Shown: positions 33,287 to 44,684 of the stretch, piece after piece
Numbering within the stretch: the stretch's first letter is position 1
How the letters are laid out: each line of letters starts with the position of its first letter
From: Strobilurus pachycystidiatus
Lineage: Eukaryota; Basidiomycota; Agaricomycetes; Agaricales; Physalacriaceae
Assembly (NCBI GenBank): GCA_019915135.1
Contig: JAHLMK010000006.1
Span: forward strand, 1,178,001 to 1,242,000
Length of the DNA: 64,000 bases
Reading direction: 5' to 3'
Position numbers and translations under genes: made by a program
The notes under the pieces: generated by a model
The model's input: only the letters and a program-made list of their open reading frames with translations
The model's database searches: none
Told to the model about the DNA's origin: nothing

Positions 33287-34813
33287 TCTCAGTCAGGTAT
33301 GTTAATAACTTACAATTTGAGTAGTACAATACGTACTACGGTACTTCAAATTACCCGAGATGCCGTACATATCCTCGATCAGAAATCCAGAATCGATGCA
33401 GCATTTCAGCTCCTTGATCATGATGTGCGGGCTTGGAAGTTGGACGGGCGTCTGGGCATTCCGCTCAACATCTCATTGCTTCTCTCTTCTCTCTACTTCT
33501 CTACTGTCAACCGCGGCACGACACCTGTGAGATATCAATATCAGTACGGACAGGATGAAAGACATATCAATGAACGCAGCCGCAAGAGTTACGGTCCGAG
33601 TCCCATTATTGGATCACAACGGTTACGAACACGTTGCATCGGCTGTTGAATCCTGGTACTTACATCTACTTCCTTCTGCTCCTCATCCTCAACCACCACT
33701 ACCATGTTTGGCATGCTCTCGACGAATTCCAAGCCCAGCCACCGCCATAGACGCCAACGCCAGCCCTCTGAGTCTGGCTGCGGCGCAACTCGGAAACGTG
33801 ACCGGCGCGTTTGTCACGGTTGACCATTGATCAAGCTTCAAGATTTGCTCTAGCTTCAAAGATCCGCTTACACGCTTACTGGTATGTTCTCCTACCGCGT
33901 TACCTTTCGTTACTGCCTAACTTACCTCCCCTCCGTTACCTTTAGTCGACCGCCAAGCCAGCCTCAAAATTCCTTACCCGACGACTTTTACTTTGTCCTT
34001 GACAACTGCCTTTGGACTAACCATTTCTTGACCGCAATACCTCAAGACTGCGTTCAATACCCTGTCAACACCTCCGCTAAAAGACCGTGCGCTTCCTTGG
34101 ACTCAGTCGTTTTGTTATCGGAACTGCCGAGGTACGTCGACACTTTACTGACTCCCTTACCTTTAAGTTTCGCTGAAATATTTCCAGCTCCTGGACGCTC
34201 GGCCCCGCCTCCGATACGACTCTTGCTCCCGTCACTCACGCTGCCTCCATCCATGCCGGCCCTTCGCCGTTTGACCAATGAACTCAAGATTCAAGACTCC
34301 GTTGTTACCATCTACTTATCGCGTTGACAGGACGCACGGACGGCCGGTACAAAATCTCCACAGCACCCTCAAGCTCTTCGTTACGCCGGCCTTTGCCCCT
34401 CTGACTCTCGCCCGCCCTGCTGAACGCCGACATACTTTCAAGTCAGCCGTATCCCGGACAGTCATCTTCGGCGGACTCGCGACTGTTGCTCGCGGATCTG
34501 CACAGTAATCACCACGCTGTTGCTCGTTGACCGCGCCAGCTTATCTGGCCTTATCATCGGTACGTCTCGTCCTTTCCCTGAATTAGCTTCAATTTGCTCA
34601 CCTTCTGTCAGCGTGTCCTGAACGCTTGCTTTGGCGAGTGTTGCTGCCGTAGACGATCCGTGGCCCGTGGATAAGGCTTGTTGTTGCCTACTCAAGTTCT
34701 CAGCTTACATTTACTGACTCCTTACCCCATCCAATTTTTTGGGGTATACTTATATAGAGAGGACATCTATCTAACAACTAAAACGCTTCAGGAGATCCTT
34801 CTAAGTTTCTGGG
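33287..34813. other. Unresolved plus-strand coding-like region
   Basis: Several plus-strand open stretches alternate with GT-AG-like signals (33362-33500 ITRDAVHILDQKSRIDAAFQ; 33884-34327), suggesting small exons of an unannotated gene. No consistent model or family emerged. Confidence 0.35.
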
Positions 34814-35921
34814 ATGGCTAGGACAATCGGCGCACGCCTTCGGACTGTTCTCAAAGACGGACGCTGGTCACACGGTGATCTCTGCGCCGCTATTCTCGCG
34901 CTCAACAAGGGTGCGTCGGACATCTCCACTCATGACTTTGCACATTGACTGACAAGGCGACCAGACGTGTCTGATAATGTTCGGCAACCGCCAACTGTTG
35001 CCGTTGTGGCACTGTGCAGCTGGACTTTCCGCGGCTGGCTGTCAGTTATGCCTTGCCGTGGGAACTGATTCATGCTCAGGCGTCGTCTGGTCGACGAATG
35101 GCTACGCTCATGGTAGGCTTAACGCTCTTCGTCAACGTCATTCGACTAAACCTTCTGTTAGTCTTTTCGTTGAGCTCGGGACAGAACCGCTACTCGTTAC
35201 TGCAGCCGTTATCCTGTAAGCCAAACCATGAGCATCGCGCCTGTAGCTCCACTTGTGACTGGGAACTCGGCGGCGCGATGACCGGCAACTCGTCTATGAA
35301 AACATGGACCCACTTCAACGCGAGAGGTCCAACGTATTTCCACTTCTCAGTCTTTGTGTCGATTATGTAGGCTAACGATGGGTCCTTAGACCCTCGATCT
35401 CGACCGAGCGCTGGGGTATTGGATGAAGACTGGGCTTGCAACCCGGGCGCCGTCATTACTTCATCAGTCGTCGTGGGCAATAGTAAGCTCTATCTACGTA
35501 TGGAGCTGTCTCGTACCTACGCTCTTGCAGTGTTCGATGATTGTGTTTGATGCCTTGATTGCTCGTCAACACCTTATACTCTACCTACATCAAAGAATCG
35601 TAGGCACTTGCAGGTACCCTACGTCCGCCTTCTTCTCTTTGAACGACGGCGTACTGATGTTCACTTTCACAGATTTACGCTTGGCATCCAATTCAGATCC
35701 TTGCCTTCATATCCCGAAGGCTGCAGGACGGCGAGATATGGCTCGATCTTGCTAGGTACATCTGCCATGCAATCCAGGCGCTGACTGGGGATATGCGCAA
35801 GACACTCTTCCTTCAGGAACGAATGGTCGCGGCGACGGAGAGACAGGCGGACGCGGCGGTCACTCTTCGAATTCAACAGTCCCTTGTCCCTTTACTTGAA
35901 CGCTTGTTATTTGCGAAGTGA
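34814..35921 (+). CDS. Hypothetical multi-exon gene
   Basis: Starts MARTIGARLRTVLKDGRWSH and GDLCAAILALNK, ending at a GTGCGT donor near 34910. Later coding-like exons include VSDNVRQPPTVAVVALCSWT, SLDPRSRPSAGVLDEDWACN, and a clear last exon of about 75 codons (WLDLARYICHAIQALTGDMR; KTLFLQERMVAATERQADAA) with stop at 35919-35921. The last exon is helical. Middle exon borders are uncertain. No family is recognised. It lies in tandem 295 bp upstream of the DOT1-like gene. Confidence 0.45.
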
Positions 35922-36215
35922 TTTCTGACTGCTCTACTTGCTTGGTACTTAGGGTCTCCTGCTCTCGACTGCTTTCCTTGCTGTTCCCTTCATTGTAGCT
36001 TATTGCATGTATACGCCGCTGTTCATAATTGAAGATCACTTTATTGTAACGAATTCAAGCTAATCGGGAAAGTACTAGTACTCGGATTATCTGATCAAAA
36101 CCTACGCGGCGGTGGCTGTGGTAAGATTGTACCTGCGGATGGCCAAACAACTGTCAATAACACAATCTCGGTTCCATTTTTTCGTCACGTTTGCCAGTAA
36201 ATTGACGCACTATCG

Positions 36216-38017
36216 ATGCCGGTAAGCCTTCGTCTGCCTCCATTTTGGCCAGGATCTAAAAAAAGCTTCTATGACAGCCGACAGCCGCGCAACGAGAAAA
36301 ACAGCGCCTAGCGCAGCAGCGATACCGGTCTGTCGTTGGTCTAGAAAGTTTGTTCCATTACGTTTACGGACAACTCCAGCGAGGCTAAGAAGGCGAAGGC
36401 AATCGCTCTTGGCGTAGAGCTCAGGCGCCCTGGTCGACCGAAAGGCTCTCGGACTGTGACGCGTAAATCCAATGATTGGACCGTCCTCGCATCAACGGCA
36501 TCGTTGCCGTTTACAGCTGACGCGACGCCGGCATATTTCCACTTCCGTGTGGCTACGCTGTCTGAATTCTTTCAAGAGGTTCAAGAACTCCGTCGCTACG
36601 GATATTCCGTCTGTGGATTGGCCAGTGCTGCTCTGACATCTCGTGACTACGTGGAAGCTCGCCTGAGCGATTACATACCCTGTGTGCATCTATCCGCCTT
36701 CCGCCTGTTTGCCCTCTGATCGTGAACAGTTTTCCACTGCGGAGAAACGCCCTGCTTCCGCGTTCATTTCCCTGAATCCAATGCAGTGGAACAGTAAGCT
36801 CATTTGTCATCAGCCTTCCATGTTTGACGGGGGCTCCTTCTTTCCAGATTCGCTCTGCTCTCGCCAAAGAGCAGCAAGCACTATGATCCCGTCTCCGACT
36901 TCCGCAGTCTGTTCAACCAGCTCTATAATGGTTTGTGCATTTGAGGTCTGGTAACTGTTGGCGGATTCTCATCGGGTCTCTTGCAGCCCTTGTTCTCGAC
37001 GGCAAGGCCTCACAAAAGCGAAAGGTGGCCGAGCTTATTGGCCTGTAATCCTACACCCCGCTGACGCCCTTCAGACACATCTCGAGTCCCTAGATAAAGC
37101 ACTGGAAGCTCGCGATGCCGCCGCTTGTGCCAAGGCGGTCGCCCAAATCAACCGCGTCTTACTGAAGCCCCCGGCCGGCGCATGTGTCGACTATGCAGCA
37201 AAGCATATCCGTTGCATTATAGAGGAAAGCTACAACCGCTGCGTCAGCCCGAATATCAATCTTCTCAGAGGCTACAAAAGCGCTACGGATTCCGTATACG
37301 GCGAATGTACGCCTGCGTTTGTAGACCAACTATTAGAGATTGCCAGCCTCAGCCCGCAGTCCATATTTCTTGACCTTGGCTCAGGTGTCGGTAACGTAGT
37401 CCTCCAGGTCAGCTTGCGCATTGGATGCTTCTGCTATGGTATAGAAAAAGAGGCAGCCCCTGCTGGGATTGCCTCAGATTTTGTCAATCATGCTAAACTT
37501 CGATGCCTGATGTGGGGAGCGCAGCTTGGGGCCATTGAGCTGGAGAAGGGCGACCTCCTAGTGAGCGCTAGGCTGAGAGAGCTGGCCAGCGCGGCTGATG
37601 CGATCCTCGTCAACAACAAGAAGTTCCTCCCCGAACGTAAGCCCTCTAGCACCTCTCTGCCGCGACGTTAACCATCCGTTATAGTAAACAACGGCATCAA
37701 AGACCTCATTAGCGGCATGAAAAACGGCGCCATGGTTATCGCTACAGAAAGCTTTGCCGGCGGCAACCGAAGCCAGCGCTTCAACGAGAGGACGGTGAGC
37801 CCCGTGCCCCATGCGAGTCGCGTAAGAGGCTGAAGCCGTTTGCCAGCGCTCGGATCCTGTCCAGATGCTTCGCATACAGTCAAAAACGTATGCTCCCGGT
37901 AGCGTATCCTGGTCTGCAGCTGGAGGCAAGTTCTTTGTTCACGTAGTGGATCGCAATTGGGCTTCCTCACGCGAGGCGGAGTGGAACGACTATGTACGCC
38001 AAGTGAATAGGAAGTAA
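36216..38017 (+). CDS. DOT1-type histone H3 Lys79 methyltransferase with AT-hook
   Basis: Eight exons join in frame: 36216-36221, 36278-36327, 36380-36681, 36730-36793, 36848-36930, 37007-37636, 37685-37794 and 37847-38017. They give 471 residues. An AT-hook-like motif sits near residues 34-42 (RRPGRPKGSR). The catalytic region has DOT1 signatures in order: IIEESYNRCVSPN, then SVYGECTPAFVDQLL, the S-adenosylmethionine loop FLDLGSGVGNVVLQ at about 289-302, then FCYGIEKEA, and ILVNNKKF in the position of the catalytic Asn motif. The C terminus resembles the final DOT1 strands (SVSWSAAGGKFFVHVVDR). DOT1 enzymes methylate Lys79 of nucleosomal H3 without a SET domain. The six-base first exon is my least certain border. 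Normal fungal DOT1 is a single housekeeping gene, so its place in a transposon-rich island is notable. Confidence 0.82.
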
Positions 38018-38835
38018 CGACAAATGCAGTTAGTCTATTTTGTACTGACCGATGTTTCATCAAACATTCCGCTCAGACTCCTTGGGAGGCGGGTGAACAG
38101 TGGGTGCTGGAGTTCAGAGCATCAGCTTGAGGGGGCGAGGCCAGCCGTATACGTACGTTCTGCTCTGTGATTGCCGGACTAGACCAAAGAATCCCTTTGC
38201 TGACGACACGATCTACCTAATTGAGCATACCGGGAAGATTCAGGCGGAGGAGACGGTCATATTGAAGAGAGCGGGCGGTATGACGCCGGCGTACTTATCA
38301 TATTTAAGAGATTGAAAATGATTTTTCTGGCTGGATTGAAAAGGATACCGAAACTGCGTTATTGTTTGACACTGTTTGCATGATGCTTCCTTAAGCTTCG
38401 AAGGCTTGGCTGCCTGCTTAAGCAAGCAAGCATTGCAAAGACGTTGAAAGAGCGCAAAGCTACATATACGCGTAGAGGTAATATATTATGCCCTTGCGAT
38501 ATCCATACGGTATGACTTTGAGTATTGTAATTGATGAAGCTAAAATCAGCACTGGTTCAGCGTCTAGCCTGATAGCGCCCGCGTGCAGCAGGCGGGCCTG
38601 CCCGTGCGCGACTCCGCACGCGGCGGCGGCGTTCCGCGTCACCCTGCGCCGCGACCGGCAACGAGCGCGGAAACTGGGGGCGGGTTGGGGGACAGAGAGT
38701 AGAGGTAGGAAGCAGGAGGGCGTGACGCTCGTCGAAGATTAAGACTACGCGGCGGTCCTGTCCGTATGGAGCAGCAAGTCCGTCCGTTTGGAGCGGAAAC
38801 CGAAGGCCAAGCCAAGCATCGCAGACCCATCAGCC
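38018..38835. other. Intergenic region
   Basis: No credible gene. GC content rises sharply after 38.57 kb (GCGGCGGCGGCGTTCCGCG near 38620), leading into the minisatellite. Confidence 0.5.
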
Positions 38836-39117
38836 CACGCCTGTCCGTTTGGAGCAGCGAGCGAGTCCGTTTGGAGCTCGACGTGGGTAGAGGGGCGCTG
38901 AGAGGGAATGAACCAGCTGCTGGGCAGCGCGGCGCAGAGCCGCCTTGCACGCCTGTCCGTTTGGAGCAGCGAGCGAGTCCTTTTGGAGCTCGACGTGGGT
39001 AGAGGGGCCCTGAGAGAGGAGAAACCGGCTGCTGGGTAGTGCGGCGCGGAGCCGCCTTGCCACGCCTGTCCGTTTGGAGCAGCGAGCGAGTCCGTTTGGA
39101 GCTCGACGTGGGCAAGG
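38836..39117. repeat. 112-bp GC-rich minisatellite, two and a half units
   Basis: Units begin CACGCCTGTCCGTTTGGAGC at 38836, 38948 and 39061. Each unit contains the shorter motif TCCGTTTGGAGC twice, before CGACGTGGG and before the preceding AGCGAGCGAG; the motif also occurs once at about 38793. Frames are open through it on both strands, including a 239-codon minus frame with repeated SSSKRTRSLLQTDRRG. The multi-frame openness comes from GC-rich repetition and does not show a gene. Confidence 0.85.
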
Positions 39118-39722
39118 CCGGCTGTGTGGAGAGGGGAGACGGACAAAGGGAAGAAGGAACGGGAGCCGCGGGGCGCATTGCCGGGAGCTGGAGCTGGAAC
39201 AAGACGGATGGAAAGCTCACCGGACAGATGAAAAAAAAAACCACAGCCCGATAGCCTCGCCAGCGCTCACAATTGCGACATCCAAGGCCGGAACCAGTCA
39301 ACGGCACGATAGCAGAGCAGGTGGGCGCAAGACCAGCCGGCAGCATTCGCTGCTCCAAGTTCGGAACGCGTCAGCTGCCGGCTGGGCGAAGGCGCAAAGG
39401 AAGAGGGAGGGCGAAGGAATGCGGCGGCCCCCGGCGGCCTATTTGAGGCTGAAAATTTATCACGTTACCTTGTCCAGACCCGGCAGACCGTGTTTGACGA
39501 TTGATCGGAGCCAGTCGGCCCGAATAACAACGGCACGCGGTCACGCGGGGTCACGCCCAATCCATCATGATGACGATCGACCGCGCCTCGCGTACGCCAG
39601 ACAAAGGAAAGATCATCGACAAAATGCGAGCCTGAAGTGTCAAACAGTTATCCTGAATAATCGTCTTTCTTCCAACCCACTTACTGCCTCTATTCTCCCG
39701 CTATCGTCCGCAAGTTCTGCCA
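39118..39722. other. GC-rich upstream region of F-box gene
   Basis: A plus-strand frame across 39074-39766 is open but of very biased composition, and it overlaps the next gene's start in another frame. I treat it as non-coding. An A10 run lies at about 39232-39241. Confidence 0.45.
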
Positions 39723-41341
39723 ATGTCTTCCCCCATTCAAAAATCCCTCACCCCTGGGACGCTTAGCAGCAGTGCGCACGGCGCCAACGCTGGGTCTAGT
39801 CCCAGTGAGTTTCTGAATGTAGCTTCAGCCCATGATGCCTAACATTCTTTCAGCTTCTTGCCGTCGTTACGACTCTTCACCGCCCGGGCTGTTGTTCAGA
39901 CCAGGTTAGAAAGGTTTTATTGAAAGAAACATTTTTTGAGCACTCAATCCTTTGACAAGATGCCAAACCTCTCCAGACCAGTGGCGCCTACGGCGACACT
40001 GTAGCCGGACGGGCTGATTCTTCGGTACGCTCATTGTCGCCACGGGCCAACCCAGCCTGCGATGCGCTGGCGGAATCAGCCTCGAATGAGCTCGCGGCCG
40101 TTACCGTTGGCCTCGCAAGCTTGGACACGCAAGCGGCAACCTTGCAAGGGCATCCTCTATACACCCCCGAGCTTGTCGCCGCAATCTGCGCCGCTGCCGG
40201 CCAAGATCAGACTTTTGCCGCCTTTACGCTCTCCCGGGTATGCGGATCTTGGCGGTCAATCATAATTCAAGACAGACGCCTATGGACTCACCTCCATGTT
40301 GCACTAACAGACGAGCTACTTGCTCGCGGCGCGCCTATGCTTCGATCAGTCGCCAAATCGTATTTGGCGCGCAGTGCAGATGATCCGCTGCACATCAGCC
40401 TTGTGGACCAGGTCTCAAACAGCTGCTCGGCGCCGTTGGCATCCTCTCTGGGCTCGTTTGTCGCTCTTCTGAATCGCCATCGTCATCGCTGGAGAACATT
40501 CTCCGTCAGTGAATTGGGGGAGCGATGCGAATACTATCTCACAGCACTCTTCACGCCCCATCCCATGCTCCGAGCGCCCTCCCAATTAGCCTCTATTGTC
40601 GTCTGCCAGAGAAAGGGGTTTGCGGGCATATGGTTATCCGAGCCAGCTCATACTCTTTTCAAAACAACAACAAGTGTTTCCAGCTTGCATCTTGTATTCA
40701 CCAGAGAGGCGCGCGCCGCATATTGCACGTTCCGCCATATCCATAGGCTAGTTTTTGAGTCAACCCCTGACATCCTTCCCTCCCTTCATCTCCCATCGTT
40801 TCCTGAAGTGCGGGAACTCTCGCTGATATGCCGCCCCCTTCAGCTCCCGTTCCCATGTGCTGTTGCCCGAACTCCTTATACAGCAGAGAGTGTCACCACC
40901 TTGACCATCCATGTCGCCGGCAGAAGGCAAGGCTTTCAAAATCAAATCTGCTCACTGGCGCTTCCTTCCCTGCGTTCCCTCTGCTTTGCCTCCCATCCAG
41001 AAGGCCCAGTGCGGGGAGGAACTACAGAGGTTCGAGCCTTCCGCGAAATACTAACGCACTCCCCATCCCCGCGCATTGTACATTTGAGCTTTATTGGCGT
41101 CGAGGTTGAAGTGCAGCATCTATTGGCTTTACTCAAAGAGCTGCGGGGTCTAGAGACACTCAGAATTTCCCATCTAGCACGCCCTGCAACTCATCGGTGC
41201 CGCGAGGGCGAGGGCATTGCAGAATGCCTGAGAGACAGCTCTTTCCTCCCTGAACTCCGCGCCGACGGGGTGTCACTGTGCGGCCGGCATAGTAGGACAG
41301 CCGGTGATATAATTAGATACAGGAACACTAGATTTGCTTAG
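39723..41341 (+). CDS. F-box protein with LRR-like C-terminal region
   Basis: Exons 39723-39804, 39854-39904 and 39960-41341 join in frame to 504 residues; introns are 49 and 55 nt. The first 80 residues are low-complexity. An F-box-like helical motif follows (YTPELVAAICAAAGQDQTFA, then AFTLSRVCGSWRSIIIQDRR and LWTHLHV), matching the mushroom F-box pattern L-P-E-L ... V-C-x-x-W-R ... P-x-L-W. The rest has spaced leucine-rich strands (ILPSLHLPSFPEVRELSLIC; LLALLKELRGLETLRISHLA). F-box proteins dock on Skp1 in SCF ubiquitin ligases, and the C-terminal region selects the substrate. The gene is intact. Such F-box genes are strongly expanded in Agaricomycetes. Confidence 0.75.
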
Positions 41342-41811
41342 ATTGTTATAAAAATATGCTTGTGCGTCTGATACAACAGCTCAATCAATTGTCTGGGCAA
41401 GAAGCAGCCGCGTTCTGCGCTTCCCCTAAGTTGTTAATCCCGAAGTTCACCAGCTGCATGTTGATACGTAGACTGAGGCCTTGATGACTTCATCAAGTTG
41501 CTTTATAGAACAATTCACAGCGGTTACCAAGTTTAATTTGGTTGTAATCAAGGTAAGTCGTCTATCATTTACATTTGAGAATAGAAGATCACAAAAAGGA
41601 GGTCATACCCACACAAACACAAGATCGCCGTTCGTAGCTGACCGAATCCAACAGAGCACAGGAGAACCCAAAACAAATCGGGGTGTTTTCACTGGGCGTG
41701 AGACTTGAGTCCCGGTGATAACACAATTACAGTTACCTTATATATCTGACATCTGATAGTCATCTGATCAGAAAGAATCATCATCATCATCAATACACGG
41801 CACGGACCCAT
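41342..41811. other. Intergenic region
   Basis: Nothing coding. An (ATC/CAT)n run, AATCATCATCATCATCAAT, lies at about 41777-41795, beside the 3' end of the truncated reverse transcriptase. Confidence 0.6.
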
Positions 41812-42721
41812 TCAGGATCGCCGGACGCTACTGTAAAGGAGCATTGCAACGGAGGAACGGGTCGAGACAATCTCTTGAAGGAGAACCACGTCGGACACCC
41901 CGGACAGCTCGAGCTCGTACAGGTGAGGCTGCTCTTGACATAAACTAGTCATGAAAGTAACACGCAGGTTCACAAGCTCGCGGTTGGCGCGGCATCGCAA
42001 AAGGGCATGCTCAGGTGTCTCAAGACTCTCAACGGCGCTGCAACAAAATCGGCAGAGGCGGTCCTCACGGAGTGGGTGCTCTCCGCGTGTTCCCCTCATC
42101 TCCTCGATGGCGAGGTGATGGTGGGATAGCAAGATGTTTGTAAGAGCTGTTCGATGGTCGGGGACATCCACCGTAAGGTAATGACGCAAGCAAGAGGCCA
42201 CAAAGGCTGGCTTCTTCTTCTTTTGAGGTTCCAGTCGTCCTCGTAGTAGGTACATTTTATCGGACCCGTGGTTGATTTTGCGCAGGAGCCACTTTTCGTA
42301 TTCAGCTGTCACCAGAGCCGTGTACCCCTGGACATAATCAACGTCGATTGATGCAATCTCAAAGGCGGCGGGCATGTCAAAGGGTAGCAAGGTAGACGCC
42401 TTGACCACATCATCGCACCAGCTTTTCTTCCCTCGGTTGTAAAGGAGAATACTGGACTGTAGAGCGGCGTGAGCCAGATGTGTTGGGGCCTGGGTCAGAT
42501 AATAGCGGAGACACTTCAGAGTGTGTAGTAGAAATCGCCGGACCACAATGGGTAGAATCCCAGTTTTGGAGTTGCAAGGGAACGATTGCGGATCGGTCAT
42601 GCAATCGTAGAGCACGTCTAAGGAAGGACCTCTGCACGCCCTGCAGGTGCTGGAGGTGGTTCTTTTGACAATCGGGTGTAACTTCGCAGCCGTGCATCAG
42701 GCGGCAGTCCACACGCGCCAT
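41812..42721 (-). pseudogene. Truncated non-LTR reverse transcriptase, C-terminal part
   Basis: Two frames together cover the region after the RT core. The upstream frame starts MARVDCRLMHGCEVTPDCQK and continues GVQRSFLRRALRLHDRSAIV. A frameshift near 42.58 kb leads into QTGILPIVVRRFLLHTLKCL, then WLLRKINHGSDKMYLLRGRL, LRHYLTVDVPDHRTALTNIL and the knuckle CRFCCSAVESLETPEHALLRC, stop at 41812. It aligns in order with the 28.6-30.5 kb enzyme but lacks the catalytic domain. The end sequence GATCGCCGGACGCT at 41816-41829 recurs at 42776-42789, suggesting a second, even shorter remnant upstream. Confidence 0.75.
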
Positions 42722-42939
42722 ATATAGCTAGAACATCGCGGTCTGCTAAGTATTATTGATTTCTGGACCATTCCTGATCGCCGGACGCTCGAATACAGTA
42801 AATGCAAATTCATTGAACATATGGAACCAACAGACTCGGGATTTGAAATTCTAAGACCGTATGTGAAGGCTCTGAATGAGTATGGCGTACTACAACTCAT
42901 CTATACGGCCTCGGTATATGGCGAACAACGATATATAGC

Positions 42940-44684
42940 CTACGCCGGCTGCCAAATTGGAAAATACTTGAGTGCGGTTTCCCAGGCAGTACGAGCATGC
43001 TGCCTCCGGCGGTCCCTGCCCGCTTCCTTTCCAAACTCCAAATCATACTCATCGTCAGTTCTTCCACCATTCCATGCCCAGCGAAACAGTCCGCCAGCAG
43101 AATACGAGGTCACAGAGTAGCGCGTCTCGCCTTGTTGTATTGCAACGTTCCCATGAACAAGGACCGCGGATGGGAGGAAGATCGATGCGCCGGGAGGGAA
43201 TTCAAAAGCAACACCGAGATCCCAAAGGATGATATGGCCGCCCTTCTTGGAATCAAATTTCCCAAGAGCGGTAACGCGACACCAGCCAAACGGAAGGTTT
43301 GCGGAATCAGTGTGGTCGTTGCACACGACCCAAGGCCCCCAATTGACGGTCGTTGCAGCGAATGTCGTTTTGGGATATACGCGTCGGAGCGCCGTGTCGC
43401 TGTCAGTGACAAAGCTTAAGACCTCTCCGTAAAGCCCGTGGAGCTTGGGATTGTGCGTCTGGAAGACACCTTGTTGAGGCACATCAGCGCGCGTTTAGTT
43501 GACGAGAACAAGACGCCCACGATCATTATGCCCGGCAATTGCTCTGAACTCCGGAGAATTGAGCAGTTCGTCCATTAACCGTTGGTTGTTCTTGGAGTTG
43601 GCAATATTCACTGGGCCCTATAAAAGTTCATTCAGTTAAGCTGACGAAGACTAAGAAAGAGAGGGCCGCGCCTCAGTGCCGCCGCCATGCGATATTCCAG
43701 TAGCTGTTACGTCAAAGCCGTCGCCTCGCGAATGCTCCACGTTCTTGCCAGAGAAAAGCATCTTCGGCCGAAGGGCTTCGATCTGTGAAGCAGCTCGTTC
43801 CGTCACTCCCTTCCAGTTGGACGCACGAGGGCCAGCTGACAGGAACATGAACATAAGTTTATTGCAGTCTACGACCGGGTGACTCTGGAAACCCTCCCAA
43901 GGAATGACCAAGACCCCAGCCGCAACCACAGAGTCGAGATCGCGTGCCTCTGGGTGAAACCATTGTCGTTTGCCGACCCATGCTCCTTGCGCGGCAGGAA
44001 GGGATGCAACGCCAAAATTGGGCAGCTGAAGACCTTCCTCCTCCCGCATCCTCTTCCGTGAGATCTCCTTCACCCCGCCGTTGGCGAGCTGCTGCTCAGA
44101 GCGCGCAACTTTACGGCGTTCGCGTTGGCGCAGGCGTTGCTGGGCCCTCTGCTCCGCTGTCTTTGGCTTGTGCTTCTTTCGCTTGTTGGACGGTTGCAGT
44201 GCGGGGTCCAGGAGAGAAGGACCGGGACTGTCAAAGGGGGGGAGTCACGAGGAGTGGTTTTGAGACCTTGAGTTGGAGGAGACGATGCAATAGGAATGAT
44301 TCGCAGCTTGTCAGATGGGAGAATTGGCGCAAGGTTGCGGATGACGCGACGCGTGGTTTTGGGAGGAGCTTCTTCCGCAATGTTCGTCGAGTGCGGAGAG
44401 TGTCCTGAGGATGCAGCGAGAAACGGGCGACGCTGTTTGCGCAAAGTTGGGCTGGCAATGGAGGGGACGACCTTCTTGTTTCGCGTAGAGCGTCGGAGGG
44501 GGATGGAGAAAGGAGTGTGGGAGAGCTTCCGCCGTTTAGATGGAGGAGGTTGGCCGTTGTCTGAGGACACAGGCGTGAGGTCGGACTCGCCGTCCTCGTA
44601 GGGAAAGTGTTCAGCGATGGTCTTTTTAAGTAAGACCGCAACGTCGTGAGGGATGCGGACGGGTTCGCCCAGAGCCTCCTCCAT
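42940..44684 (-). CDS. Second TET/JBP-family 2OG-Fe(II) dioxygenase
   Basis: From a start near 44684 (MEEALGEPVRIPHDVAVLLK), an N-terminal low-complexity basic region runs to about 44.2 kb, then AEQRAQQRLRQRERRKVARS. The conserved N-terminal part follows (GKRQWFHPEARDLDSVVAAG; VTATGISHGGGT). A short exon reads GPVNIANSKNNQRLMDELLN, and the last exon (from about 43465) holds the catalytic core. The iron ligands are HTD in VCNDHTDSANLPFGWC and the His in FLPSAVLVHGN. The Arg of TRYSVTSYSAGGLFRWAW should bind 2-oxoglutarate. It matches the hAT-borne enzyme domain by domain but is clearly diverged. Exon junctions near 44.23 kb are unclear and a frameshift there is possible. No hAT termini were found around it; a reverse-transcriptase fragment lies directly downstream. 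Confidence 0.82.

Noticed and set aside
34814..34850. A third protein starting MART (MARTIGARLR) as possible H3 mimic
   Set aside because: Only three residues after Met match H3 and residue 4 is Ile, not Lys; chance is sufficient.
38639..39358. 239-codon minus-strand frame in the minisatellite as a repeat protein
   Set aside because: All frames are open in this GC-rich repeat, the unit length is not a multiple of three in both intervals (112 and 113 bp), and no splice or start context supports it.
39074..39766. 230-codon plus-strand frame before the F-box gene
   Set aside because: Composition is extreme, it overlaps the minisatellite and runs over the F-box start in another frame.
43800..44600. 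Plus-strand frames of 60-154 codons opposite the second TET/JBP gene
   Set aside because: They lie antisense to a gene with clear family motifs and show no motif of their own.
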